NCBI GenBank assembly: GCA_903835005.1
Contig: CAILLK010000044.1
Coordinates: forward strand, 62,001 to 126,000
From: an uncultured Bacteroidota bacterium
GTDB taxonomy: Bacteria > Bacteroidota > Bacteroidia > Chitinophagales > Chitinophagaceae
Direction: 5' to 3'
Length of the DNA: 64,000 nt
Below, piece after piece: positions 18,236-30,600 of this stretch (position 1 is its first letter; every line of letters starts with the position of its first letter). Made by a program: the position numbers and the translations under genes. Below the pieces are notes generated by a model. That model saw only the letters and a list, made by a program, of their open reading frames with translations. It was not told the origin of the DNA and ran no database searches.

Positions 18236-18536
18236 ATTCACCTGTATAATGGCTATGAGCAAGTGATTTGCCGGGGCAGTTGTTTATTGAAAGAGGTTAT
18301 ATTTCCGGAGGATGTTTTGAACTTAGTGGAAAAAGGATGAGTGGTTGATTTTATAATGCAGATGCAGCCTTGCAGGCACAAAGACCGCCAACTGGATTAA
18401 GTCTTGCACTGCATTGGGTAATCAACTCATTAAGGTGTAACTATCTGATACCATTATACACTGAATTTATACTCACGGATTAATTCATACTTAGTTTGTA
18501 TGGCTAAGTATTCGTTATTACATTGTAAGCTGGAAT
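18236..18536. other. Intergenic region, no gene seen
   Basis: About 300 bases between two facing terminators. No open frame with a leader, no RNA gene recognised. Confidence 0.55.
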
Positions 18537-18564
18537 AAAAAAACCACAGTAAGAACTGTGGTTT
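18537..18564 (-). terminator. Rho-independent terminator of the S1/P1 nuclease gene
   Basis: Stem AAACCACAGT (18541-18550) with ACTGTGGTTT (18555-18564) and a 4-base loop. On the minus strand a run of seven Ts follows (18543-18537). It lies 35 bases beyond the nuclease stop. Confidence 0.85.
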
Positions 18565-18598
18565 AGCTATAAAATGATTTTAAAACAACCATTTTACT

Positions 18599-19372
18599 TT
18601 ATTGAGCAACCAGCCGGAGAACGGCGGCCAGCCTGATGCCTGCAACAAGTAATTGCCGCTCAACTACTGGCTTATTGCGGTCGGCATATGCCTGATCGAG
18701 AATATTGGTTTCATGATTAAAGTCGTAAACGTATTTTAGCTGAGATCTTGGTTCCTCTATCCATTGATCAATATTTATATCACTCCATTTTTTCCTTTCA
18801 GCCTTACTTATATCTTTTAGAAGCTCCAGGCATTGACCTGTTGTTATCCCTTCACTTTCAATGATGTCAGTATCCCAGACTTTATGCAGGTTGCCGGGCT
18901 TACCAAGGTAGGTTACCTTAATATCATTACCACCTTTGTCTGAACCATAACCAACGTGTAAAGGCATCTGCATGTCTTCAACAAGATGAAATATTACCAA
19001 CAGATTGGTTTTTATTTCAGAATCATTCAGTTTTTCTTTATGACTTAGATTTTGGATAGCAATTTTGATTTCATTGACCACATTCGCCCCGGAATCAGGG
19101 ATATATTCATTCCCCTTTTCAACATTTACATAATGCCAGGGTTTCATATAGTCATAACTATGGTTGCTCCTCATCTCATCCATCCATGTGCTGGCATCTT
19201 CTATACTGGTTCCTTTGAGGTAATTTCTTATTTTCAGCTTTGTATTGGTGTCCAGCAATGAAAAGGCTATTTCAGCAGCAATGCCATGTCCTTTTTTGCC
19301 CCATGCAAACAAATTGAAAGGCTGCGAAATCATAATAAATGCAACAAAAACGGATACTGTGAATTTCTTCAT
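18599..19372 (-). CDS. Secreted S1/P1 nuclease
   Basis: A 257-residue exported zinc nuclease. The signal peptide ends so that the mature protein begins at Trp24 (AWGKKGH), as in S1/P1 enzymes. All metal ligands are visible: W24, H29, D65 (TWMDEMR), H80 (PWHYVN), H129 and D133 (FHLVEDMQMP), H139, H163 and D167 (NLHKVWDTD). It should cut single-stranded DNA and RNA to 5'-nucleotides or remove 3'-phosphates in the periplasm or outside. Start at 19372. It is 27 bases after the stop of the upstream T9SS gene on the same strand, so the two are probably co-transcribed. Confidence 0.93.
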   Translation of the reverse strand: MKKFTVSVFVAFIMISQPFNLFAWGKKGHGIAAEIAFSLLDTNTKLKIRNYLKGTSIEDASTWMDEMRSNHSYDYMKPWHYVNVEKGNEYIPDSGANVVNEIKIAIQNLSHKEKLNDSEIKTNLLVIFHLVEDMQMPLHVGYGSDKGGNDIKVTYLGKPGNLHKVWDTDIIESEGITTGQCLELLKDISKAERKKWSDINIDQWIEEPRSQLKYVYDFNHETNILDQAYADRNKPVVERQLLVAGIRLAAVLRLVAQ

Positions 19373-19399
19373 TAAATTGTATTTAGAGAGTTAAAAAAA

Positions 19400-21133
19400 T
19401 TAATTCTTCGAGAGTTTCTGAATCAGCAACCTGTGGCCCTGATCATCAGATAATTCGACCAGATAAATTCCGGAAGGCAGTGAGCTGATATCAACCTGCC
19501 TGATGTTTTTCTGCATGATAACATACTTTCCGTCCGGGCCGGAAATATGCACATTTACAGGCACCGGAGATGTAATATTTACAAAGTTGCCGGCAGGGTT
19601 AGGGTAAATTGAAATGTAAGAAGCTGTATTAATGTTCGTAACGCCCACATTAGCGAGATCATATACATTTGATGTTGCCGCGCATCCATTGGTATCGGTT
19701 ACCTTAACGGTATAGTTGCCGTTGGAATGTGCTAAAACTGTATCATGGGTTGCACCGGTTATAAGAGTGCCATTTTCATACCACTGGTAGCTTGAATAAT
19801 AACTTGCCGTGTGAAATGTTTTCCCGTCAAATGTAACGGCGGGAACGGGCAACGGATTTACAGTGACTGTAGCTATATTTGTTGATTCAGTACAACCAGA
19901 GGGAACAGTGATTTCGCACAGATAGCTGCCACTCGTATGTACTATGTATCTTGAGCTTGTAGCACCTGTAATTCCTGATCCGCCTGATTTCCATTGATAG
20001 GAAAAGCCGGATCCGGAAGTAGCTCTGAGCGTAAGGCTGTCGCCGGAACATATTTTAAGCGGACCAGAGAATGTATCTGATACAGGAACAACTGTACTTA
20101 CTGAAACTATGAAGACAGCAGATGTTGCTGAACAGCCGTATGAGTTGGTTACTTTAACAGTATAGTTCCCTGAAGCTGAAGCCGTAAAAGTATTATTTGT
20201 AGCCCCTGTAAGCGCGGTTGTAACAAGGAACCATTGGTATGTATTACCCGCAATCAATGGTGCTGAGAGCGTCACACTGTCGCCAGTGCAAAGGTTTAGC
20301 GGCCCGGAAGCTGAAACCGAAGCAGTTGGTAACGGATTTACAGTTACTGAAGCTGTTGTTGTACTACCACATCCGCCCGCTGGTGTTCCGGTAATTGTAT
20401 ACACTGTTGTTACAGAAGGCGAGGCAATAACAGTGGCTCCCGAAGTAGCGCTGAGCCCTGCTGCTGGTGTCCATTCATAGGTTCCTCCTGTACCTGCACC
20501 AGTGCCTGTAAATGTTATGCCGGTGCCACCGCTGCAAAATGAACCCGAAGATGGAGTAACGGATATTGTTCCTCCGGTAATGCAACCAGCCTGCAAATAG
20601 TAATCGTATGTTTGTCCGAAGCTTGCAGTGCATGGTGCACCGGTGGCCAATTCGCTGAGCATTACGCGCATGTGCAGGTTGACACCTGTTGTAATACCTG
20701 TTGCGGGTACAAGGAAGTTATAAGTTGCAGTTAATACCGAAGAAGGCATTGTCAGTATTGTGCCTGACAGTTCTGTAGTTTCGTATATTCCGTCATTATT
20801 CCAATCTACATACACACTGAGATATCCGGTATAGGTTGTGGTGTAGCGGGTGAAATTGATATGGACAATATTTCCGGGAGCAACATTTATACCCTGAGTG
20901 GCATACCTGTTAAAGTAAGTTGTGCTGCCGCAGGTGCCACCGGACAGGGCTATAGTAGAAACCACACTTGTTCCTGAAGCAGACATTGTGGTGAAATATT
21001 CTGCTGAGCATGTCGATGAATAGGCAGGTATACCTGTAACTGAACATTGTGCATTTGCCTGTGTAGAAATAATATTAAATGTCAGGAAAGTTAAAATAAT
21101 CACTCTTAAGTTTTGAGAACAGAAGTTTTTCAT
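19400..21133 (-). CDS. GEVED-domain, Ig-like repeat protein with T9SS type A tail
   Basis: A 577-residue exported protein. Signal peptide to about residue 28 (ISTQANAQ), then a GEVED-like N-terminal domain (VYVDWNNDGIYETTELSG, LHMRVMLSE). A PKD-like domain with WTPAAGLSATSGATVIASPS and three Ig-like repeats (.GD..TL.....Y.W..G....G.....) follow, then a type A tail ISIYPNPAGNFVNITSP ... LPSGIYLVELS. The first ~270 residues are homologous to the start of the 3247-residue giant at 38247. Start set at 21133: it opens directly into a signal peptide, and a -7 box lies between it and a longer frame start at 21196. It leads the nuclease gene. Confidence 0.9.
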   Translation of the reverse strand: MKNFCSQNLRVIILTFLTFNIISTQANAQCSVTGIPAYSSTCSAEYFTTMSASGTSVVSTIALSGGTCGSTTYFNRYATQGINVAPGNIVHINFTRYTTTYTGYLSVYVDWNNDGIYETTELSGTILTMPSSVLTATYNFLVPATGITTGVNLHMRVMLSELATGAPCTASFGQTYDYYLQAGCITGGTISVTPSSGSFCSGGTGITFTGTGAGTGGTYEWTPAAGLSATSGATVIASPSVTTVYTITGTPAGGCGSTTTASVTVNPLPTASVSASGPLNLCTGDSVTLSAPLIAGNTYQWFLVTTALTGATNNTFTASASGNYTVKVTNSYGCSATSAVFIVSVSTVVPVSDTFSGPLKICSGDSLTLRATSGSGFSYQWKSGGSGITGATSSRYIVHTSGSYLCEITVPSGCTESTNIATVTVNPLPVPAVTFDGKTFHTASYYSSYQWYENGTLITGATHDTVLAHSNGNYTVKVTDTNGCAATSNVYDLANVGVTNINTASYISIYPNPAGNFVNITSPVPVNVHISGPDGKYVIMQKNIRQVDISSLPSGIYLVELSDDQGHRLLIQKLSKN

Positions 21134-21168
21134 AATCTTGTTTTTGAGAAGGAAGTATTTATCAGAAA

Positions 21169-21176
21169 CAAAAGTA
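21169..21176 (-). promoter_or_regulatory. Possible -7 box TACTTTTG
   Basis: Minus-strand TACTTTTG, an exact TAnnTTTG match 35 bases before the ATG at 21133. Its position inside the longer frame (start 21196) argues that transcription starts downstream of 21196, supporting the shorter protein. No -33 TTG at the usual distance. Confidence 0.45.
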
Positions 21177-21646
21177 GAAGTAAGGTATTTCGCCATTATT
21201 AACAGAATGAAATGTAATCAATATTTCATTATTAATTGACATGGATTTAATCTTGCGGTAATTACTGCATCAACGCCGTATATGGCTGATTTTGGAATCC
21301 ATTCAAGGCTTAAATTATTGATGTGAAATAGCTGTATTTAGTAAGAATTTGTCTTTTTGAAATCCAGGTGGTTTCATTAAGCATTTTGTTGTGGCGATTC
21401 ATATATATTCAGTTCCCGGTAAGCTGGCAGTTTCTTATAGATTGAAAACGAGAACCAGTTAAAGAAAGCTGAGAACAATGTTATCAGAAAATTATTTTTA
21501 CAAAAAAATGGAAATTTTAGGGGCCAGTAAGTTTCTTAACATTCATTTCATTTTCCAGTAACTTATAATTCAGGTGCAGGTAACAGAGGGGTAGTAATGA
21601 GGTAACATTTGATTCTGACATTTGCTCGATCAAAAATCACCGTATT
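21177..21646. other. Divergent intergenic region before giant gene 1
   Basis: About 470 AT-rich bases between the minus-strand GEVED gene and the first giant gene. No open frame with a credible leader, no hairpin terminator. A GGTAACATTTG at 21601-21611, similar to a sequence before the second giant, is the only notable motif. Confidence 0.55.
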
Positions 21647-24600
21647 ATGTTCCCTCATTCCTTAAATTATTTCAGAAAAACATTTCAGTTTGTTTGTTTT
21701 GCAGCTATGCTTCAGTTAATGCTGAACAGCGCTGTAAAGGCCCAAACAGTTATTTATTATCAGAATTTCGGCACTGCCACGAGTACAACATTACCCGCAG
21801 GCTGGTCGGCATCAGGACCCGGAGCAGCGAACTGGACCCTTAATACATCCTCCGCATCAAGCGGATATACCTTGTCTTCAGGCACCACCGCATCAGGCAC
21901 CGGTAATCTTGCTGACGGAGCAACATCATCTACCGCTCAACCTGATACGGTAACAGCTGGAGGCGGTATTATTAATACGGTGGGTTTCTCTTCAATAACA
22001 GTTCAGTATGCTGCAAGGGCTACTGCAACTTATACCCTGACCCCGACTTTTCAATGGAGCAGCGACAGTGTTACGTGGAATAATATTTCCTACACAAATA
22101 CACCGGCAACTTCCACATGGACGATGATCAATTCAACGCCTATAGCATTGCCCTCCGGTGCTGCCGGTCAAAGTAATCTCAGGTTCAGATGGTATGTTAC
22201 CCGGGTAGCGACTACAGGAAATTACCGGATAGATGACTTCAATGTAATGGGTACTGCCGCACCGACAAATTATTATTCAGCAGCAAGTGGTAACCTGGAT
22301 AATGTGAGTACATGGGGAACAAACACAGATGGTTCAGGAACACACCCTTCTAACTTTACCAATAATCTGCAGCTTTTTAATATAGCAAACGGGAATTCCG
22401 GAGCATTGAGCGGCAACTGGACTGTTTCGGGTACAGGGTCAAAAATTATTGTCTATACTACTGATTTCACCGTGCCATCTACCCATACTGTTACCGCTGT
22501 CATAGATGTGAATGCCTCAAGGACATTGCATCTTTCCAATGGTACCTTGCCAACCCTGGGTATTCTGGACCCGGCCAGCACCGTGGAATTCCTGAATTTG
22601 ACAGGCGTGGTTGTTCCCACAACTTCCAATTATGGTAATATCATTTTTAATAACAGTACCGTTAGTTTGCCGGGTGCAGTTTCTTCTTTGGTATATGCAG
22701 GCAATTTTACACTTACAGGCGGAGCAACATTTGTTGGTGCAAATACAAGTTTAGGTTACAGCCTGGTAACAACGGGCAGTGCCAATCAGACATTAAATGC
22801 AAATGGAGGAGCAATTACCTGCTGGAATTTTGATGCAGGATACACTAACGCCAAAGGATCAGGCACTGTTACCTTGAATTCAGGCAATACTACATTAAAT
22901 GTAAATAATTCATTTGATCTTAATTTCAGCGGAGTAAGTAATCAATTCAGCGATGGAGGCAATACAATTAGTATAATTAATAATCTTGACTGTACGGGAT
23001 CCTCTCCCTCCTATAATTTTACCGGCACAATCAATATGAATAGTACCGGTTCAGGCTCTGCAAATATCCGGGGTGGAGGTTCAAGTTCTCTGCCTTGTGT
23101 TGCCCAGGTTAATAATCTTACATTGAATAACACCATTCCGGTTCAGGTAAGAGGCATTTCCGGAGGAAGTACATTTACAATTAAAGGTAATCTTTCAGTT
23201 TTAAGCACAGCAACCAGCACATTGATTTTGAACGGGAATACTGTGGCCCTTGCAGGGAACTTTAATTACGGGCAAACAACTGATAATATAAATACCACCA
23301 CCACAGGAAGTACCTTCCTGTTTAATGGTACCAGTGGGCAGACTTTTATTACAAGTGTAACCGGAGGTAACACAATCGCTAACATTACTCTTAATAACAG
23401 CGCAGGCCTGACATTAAGTTCACCTGTTAATATTTCGGGTACATTATTACTTACCAGCGGTATTGTATCAACAGGAAGTAACAACCTTAATATAACTGCA
23501 ACGGGAGCAGTTAGTGGTGGAGGTACTTCATCTTATGTAAATGGTAACCTTAACAAATCTATGCCATCTGGCGGAACAACATCGAAGGTTTTTGAAGTAG
23601 GAGACGTAACGTATTCACCCATCCAGCTTACTTTCAGCAGCAGTATATCGAGTGGAAATATTACCGTTAAGTCAACTTCCGGTTCGCACCCTGCCATTTC
23701 TGGTTCCTATATTAATACATCCAATTTTGTGAACCGTTATTGGACCATTACCAGCTCAGGTGTTTCTCCTGCAACAATTAATGCAGCATTCAGTTACAGT
23801 ACCGGAGATATAGCAGGTGGAGGAGGCAGTAACAGCGGCTATATCATTAGGCAGTATAGTGGTTCGGCGTGGTCAACTGTACCATCAGTTACCAATACTA
23901 CATCTGGTAGTTCTCCGCTTCTTGCTTATCAGTCTGCATCAACAGGAATTACTGGATCGTCTTATTCAGGAGATTATATAGCAGGTGCACCAAATTGTTC
24001 ACCTTCAGCCGGGACAGCCAATGCATCTGTAACATCGATATGCGGAACAGGAACATCCAGCTTAAGTCTTTCCGGGGTTACTTCCGGAACAGGGGTAACC
24101 TATCAGTGGCAGTCATCAGCCGATGGTATTACTTATGCACCTATCTCCGGTGCAACTACCTCTGCCTATACCACACCAACACTGAGCAGTACAACTTATT
24201 ATTTAGTTTCAGTCGGGTGTATTCCCACCGGTACATCGGTGAACTCATCTGCCGTAACAGTATCAGTTAATCCGACACCATCATCAATATCCGGTGAGTC
24301 ATCAATCTGTGTTGGGACTTCAGGCGCATTCACTGATGCCGGAAGCGGTACATGGAGCAGCAGTAACGGTAATGCAACAGTAGTCGGTAGCACTGGTATT
24401 GTTACCGGTATAACCGCCGGAGCAGTTAATATAACCTATACACTAAGTACAGGCTGTTATACAACTACGCCTGTTATAGTGCTTACATCACCTGCTACTA
24501 TATCCGGCGCTTCAACATTATGTACAGGGCTTTCAACAATACTTACAGAAGCTACCGGGGCTGGAACCTGGTCCAGCAGCAGCTCTAATGCCAGTGTGAC

Positions 24601-27600
24601 AAGCGGAACAGTTACCGGGATAACAACAGGTACAGCTACGATTTCATATACACTCTCTGATGGTTGCTATGCCACATTCCCGGTTACGGTAACCGGAACT
24701 CCATCGGCTATTTCAGGCCCTACCAATGCCTGCCTGGGAGAAACAACTACTTTAACGGACGCCGGTGGTGGTACCTGGAGCAGCAGCAACAGCAATGCAA
24801 CTATAGGCTCATCTACCGGAATTATAACCGGGGCGTCCCTTGGTACATCAGTTATTACCTATACTATAGGTACTGGCTGTTATGTTGTTACCACTATTAC
24901 CATAAACTCTTTGCCATTGTCTATTTCCGGTGTTACATCTTTGTGTACAGGTTATGCATCAACACTTACTGATGGAAGCGGATCGTGGAGTGCCGCTAAC
25001 GGTAATGCAACTGTAGGATCAATAACCGGTATAGTTACAGGGATTAGTGCTGGTACTGATGTTATTACTTTTTCATCCTCTGCAACCGGATGTTATATCA
25101 CATCCACCATGACTATTAATCAGTCGCCTGCCGCTATAACGGGTGCGTTGGCGGTTTGCCAGGGAGCTTCTACAACGCTTGGCGATTTGGGTGGTGGCGT
25201 ATGGAGCAGCAGTGCAACCGGTGTAGCTGCTATAGGATCGGCTAGCGGAATAGTCAATGGATTAACACCTGGAACAACTACTATAACTTATACTACTTCA
25301 AGCTGCGGTTCTGTAACCGCAGTAGTAACTGTAAACCCTTTGCCTGCAACTCCGTCGGCTATAGGCGGCAGTACATTTGTGGTGTGTGCAGGGAATAATA
25401 TCACACTGACCGAATCGGTATCTGGTGGTACCTGGAGCAGCAGTAATGCAGCTATGGGTTCAGTAAATACAAGTGGAGTGGTAACGGGTACAGGAGCCGG
25501 AACCCCAAATATCAGTTATACGATTTCTAATGGCTGTGGAGTGAATTACGTATTTGCACCAGTTACGGTTAATGCAGCCCCGGGTTCAATAACTGGTTCC
25601 TCAACTGTTTGTACCGGTACAACGACTACATTAACCGATGCAGGAAGCGGAACATGGGCCAGCAGCAACACCAACGCAGCTATTGGTTCGTCGACTGGTA
25701 TTGTAAGCGGAATAACAGCAGGCACATCAGTTATTACCTATACCCTTGGAACAGGTTGCTTTATTTCGACAACCATTACAGTCAATAATTCGCCTTCATC
25801 TATTTCTGGTACAGCAACTTCATGCGTTGGAGCATCATCAACCCTTTCTGACGCAGGTGGAGGAACATGGTCAAGCAGCAATGCCAATGCTACGGTGGGT
25901 TCATCAACCGGTGTAGTAACGGGGGCGGCAGCAGGTCTGGCTACTATTACCTACACATTAGGCACTGGTTGCTATACTACCGATGTTTATACAATCAATG
26001 CGACATCTGCGGGTACAATTACTGGTCCGGCAACCATTTGTAATGGCGGAACTTCGACTTATAGTAATGTTGTGCCTTCAGGCACATGGTCGAGCAGCAA
26101 TACAGCCGTGGCTACCATTAATCCGTCTACCGGAGTTGCAACCGGCATTTCTTTAGGATCTGTAAATATTTCCTATACGGTTTCCAGCAGTTGTGGTAGC
26201 TACACAACAGTTAATCCTGTATCTGTAATTGTTGCGCCTCTGGCTGTTAATATTACGCCTGCCTATATAAGTTTGTGCCCTACATGCCCTGCTCAGTTAA
26301 TGACTGCAGTAGGCGATACGGTATATAGCTCAGTAACTTTTTCCAATACTGCCACTACATTCGCGGAGCCTAAAAACACGGCTGGAATCAGTAATATTAC
26401 CGTGAGTGGTATTCCAACCGGAGCCACTATAACCAGCGTTTCCGTATTATATAATGTCAAAGCTTTATCAAGCGAATACCAGAGCGATAACATATATAAC
26501 CTGGAAGCACCTAACGGAAACATAATCAACCTGGATAATCTGCATGGTTCAAGTGGCGGACATGGTTTTCCCAATGTGACAATCAGTTCTAACGGAACGG
26601 TTGCATTAGGCTCAGGAACCATTGTTACCGGTACCAACTATATAGCCAGCTTAGTGGCCAGTGCGCCTACCAGCGGCTCGTTTACATCTGCCAGTTACAA
26701 GGCAAATGCAACTACCTGGTCAAGTCTTTATTCCGTACCTAACGGTACCTGGACGTTTATTACAGACAATAATTACAATCCGGCAGAAGACACCTTAAAA
26801 AGCTGGTCTATAACTATTAATTATGCCTATCAGCCAACCGTAACCTGGGCTGCAACTACCGGACTATATACCAATTCAGGCGCTACCATTGCTTATACCG
26901 GTACATCAGCAGCATCTGTTTATGCTTTACCTGTATCAACCACCAGCTATGTGGCCACTGCTACTATAGGAGGTTGCTCCACTACGGGCACAGTTCCGGT
27001 AAGTGTGGGTTCTACGCTCTATGTTCCGTATATCAATGGCCCTGCCCAGGTGTGCATTGGATCAAACATTGCCATGACGGATTCAGTTGCCGGCGGTTCA
27101 TGGAGCAGCAGTAATACTGCGACTGCAACGGTAGGTTCATCAACAGGTATAGTTACCGGTGTTGCTGCTGGTGCAGTGAATATTACTTATACATACACCT
27201 GCGGCAGTTGCTCAAATTATACAATTACAACAATTACCGTCAACCCGTTGCCTGCTGTGGCTGCAATTTCCGGTACAACTAACTTGTGTATTTCAGGTGT
27301 ACCTGTCAGTACATTATCAGATGCCACTACAGCCGGTACCTTTACCTGGAGCAGCAGCAATGGAGCTGTAGCCACAGTTGGTTCGGCCTCAGGTACAGTA
27401 ACTGCTGTTTCAGCCGGCAGCGCTGTTATCTCTTATAACTTTAATAACGGCACCTGCTCCAATACCGTAACTACCAGCATCACGGTTGGCAACACTCCAA
27501 CACCGGTATCAGTTACCCCATCTCTTGCAAGTATTTGCCCTACAGGGCCGGCCCAGATGCTGGTAGCATCGGGAGGTAATGCGCCATTTACTTCTACCAC

Positions 27601-30600
27601 TACAACCGGTACCATCAGTGTTCCCTGCAATGCAGCCACTACCGCATATCCCAATTCTTTAACAGTGAGTGGTATTCCTTCAGGCGCTGTAATTACAGGA
27701 ATAAATGTAACGGTTAATTTTACTTCCAGTTATGTAGCAGACTATGTGATTAACCTTAAAGCGCCGGATGGCAATATTCTCAACCTTGCCGACCAGGATG
27801 CTCCAACCGGAGCCGGAAGTTACACGAATACTGTTTTCAGCTCTGCCGGTATTACGCCTCTGTCTTCAGCGGCTTCTCCCCGTACCGGAATTTTTGCAGC
27901 TGATAACATTAGTGGGGTGGGCGGAGGCGGATACGTATCCAATACTACAACATGGAGCAGTTTATATTCAACCCCGAACGGAACCTGGTATCTGGTTCCT
28001 TATAATGCCTATACCGGTAGCAGCACAAGTACTCTTACCGGATGGACCATAACGATATTTTATACTACTCAGGTACCGGTAACCTGGTCATCAGCAACCG
28101 GACTCTATACCAATTCAGGCGCTACTACTGCATATACTGCAGGAACCAATAATAATACAGTATATGCTGAGCCCGTAAGTACAACAACTTATACAGTTAC
28201 TGCAACTAACAGTGCCTGTACAAGTACATCGGTTGTGAACGTGAATGTAGGTTCGCCTCTTTATGTACCTGTTATTTCAGGCCCGGCAAGCCTTTGTGCA
28301 GGCAATAATGCAACCTATACAGATTCAATGACAGCCGGAGTTTGGAGCAGCAGTAATGCATCTGTATTTACAGTGGGTTCATCATCTGGTGTAGTTACAG
28401 CGCTGAGTGCAGGTGTAGCCAATCTTAGTTATACCATTAACAGCGGATTATGTACAGGTACCGGAGTAATTCCGGTTACTGTAAATGCATTACCGGTTTT
28501 AGCTGCCATATCTGGACCTGCAAATGTATGTAACGGAACAACAATAACGTTAACTGATGCTACATCAGGAGGAACCTGGAGTTCAGGAACACCATCCGTT
28601 GCAACGATAGGCTCTGCTGGTATTGTTACTCCTGTCAGTGTTGGTACAACGATAATAACTTATTCTTATAATAACGGCACCTGCATTAATATTGTTACTA
28701 CCACAGTCAATTCACTTAATTTCCCTGCAGCCGTTTCTGTATCTCCCGGATCTTCTACAATATGCGCTTCCGGCCCTGCATCTTTGCTGACAGCTTCCGG
28801 AGGATTGATCCCGGGCAGCGCTACTGCTTCTGTAACTCCTTCTGCTACCTTCTCCTACACTTCTCCTTATAATTCACCTGTCACAATCAGCAGTATACCG
28901 GCAGGTGCAACCATTACCGGTATTTCTTTAAATCTCAGTGCATCACAATTCAGCGGTGCCTATGCAAGTGATGCTTTATTAAATATTCAGTCGCCTAATG
29001 GGAACGTTCTGAACCTGACATTATCAGAGGGAGGCAGTAATGCCGCTGCCTGGTATAATACTACCTTCAGTTCAGCCAGTTCAACTTCATTGTCTTCGTC
29101 TTCTGCTCCGTTTGCCGGCACTTATATGGCTGATGGTAACATAGGTGTGGGATTAACAGCTTCAACAACCTCCCTTTGGACGGATTTATTTACAGCACCG
29201 TTTAATGGTACATGGAATCTCGTATGTAATGATATTTATACAGGCGGTCATTATGTATTGAACAACTGGTCAATTACCATAAATTATACCTCACCACCTG
29301 CGTATACATGGGCATCAACAACCGGACTATATGTCAATTCAGCGGCGACAACGGCTTATACGGGTACTTCATCAGCTACCGTTTATGCTGAGCCGGCTAC
29401 AAGTACAACCTATACGGTTACAGCTGCAAATGGTACCTGTACCACAACCAATTCTGCTTTTGTAAGTGTTAATCCATTGCCTGCTTCTATAACAGGGCCT
29501 TCACAGGTGTGTATTGGCTCAACAATCGCTCTTACTGATGCCACAGGTAGCGGTACCTGGAGCAGCAGCGCTCCAACCGTTGGGAGCATTGATCCTATAT
29601 CTGGTATTGTTACGGGTATTGCAACAGGTACCACTTCAATTTCCTATACTTTGCCTACGGGATGTTTTATTGCAACAACTATTTCCGTAAATCCTTTACC
29701 TTCAGCTATATCAGGCCCGGCATATGTCTGCATAGGTCAAACCACTGCTTTAACAGATTTAGGCGGAGGAACCTGGAGCACCAGTGATATAACCAAGGCT
29801 ACAGTGGGTTCAGTAACCGGCGTAGTGACAGGTGTTGCTGCCGGTAATCCGGTAATTACCTATACACTTGCCACCGGGTGTACTGCAACTGTTCCCTTTA
29901 CGGTCAACCCCCTTCCATCTGCAATTACCGGTATTGCCCAGGTTTGTGCCGGACTGAATACTACCTTAAGTGATCCATCCGGATCAGGTTCGTGGTCCAG
30001 CAGCAATACCGGTCTTGCAACAGTAGGTTCAGCTACCGGCATTGTAACAGGTTTATCCTCAGGTATTCCAAATATAATATTTGTATTAGCAGCAACAGGT
30101 TGCTCAATATCAACTCCGGTAACAGTAAATCCATTGCCGTCGGGTATCAGCGGCGCCCCTTCTGTGTGTGTGGGTTCAGTAACAACGTTAACTGATGCAG
30201 GTGGTGGTATCTGGAGCAGCAGTGATATTACAAAGGCAACTGCGGGCTCTGCAACCGGTATAATTACTGGTATAGCAGCAGGTAATCCGACAGTGACTTA
30301 TACCTTACCAACCGGTTGTATGACAACCATTATTACTACTGTGAATCCCCTGCCTTCCTCAATATCCGGAACTGCAAATGTTTGTGTCGGATTAACATCT
30401 GCATTGACTGATGCGGGAGGTGGCACATGGAGCAGCAGCGATATTACCAAGGCGACAATTGGTTCAGCAACAGGAGTTGTTACAGGCGTAACGTCCGGTT
30501 CTATGTTAATTTCCTATACATTGCCAACCGGTTGTCTGATATCCACTCCGTTTACAGTTAATGCGCTCCCCTCAGGGATATCGGGTGCTACAAGTTTATG

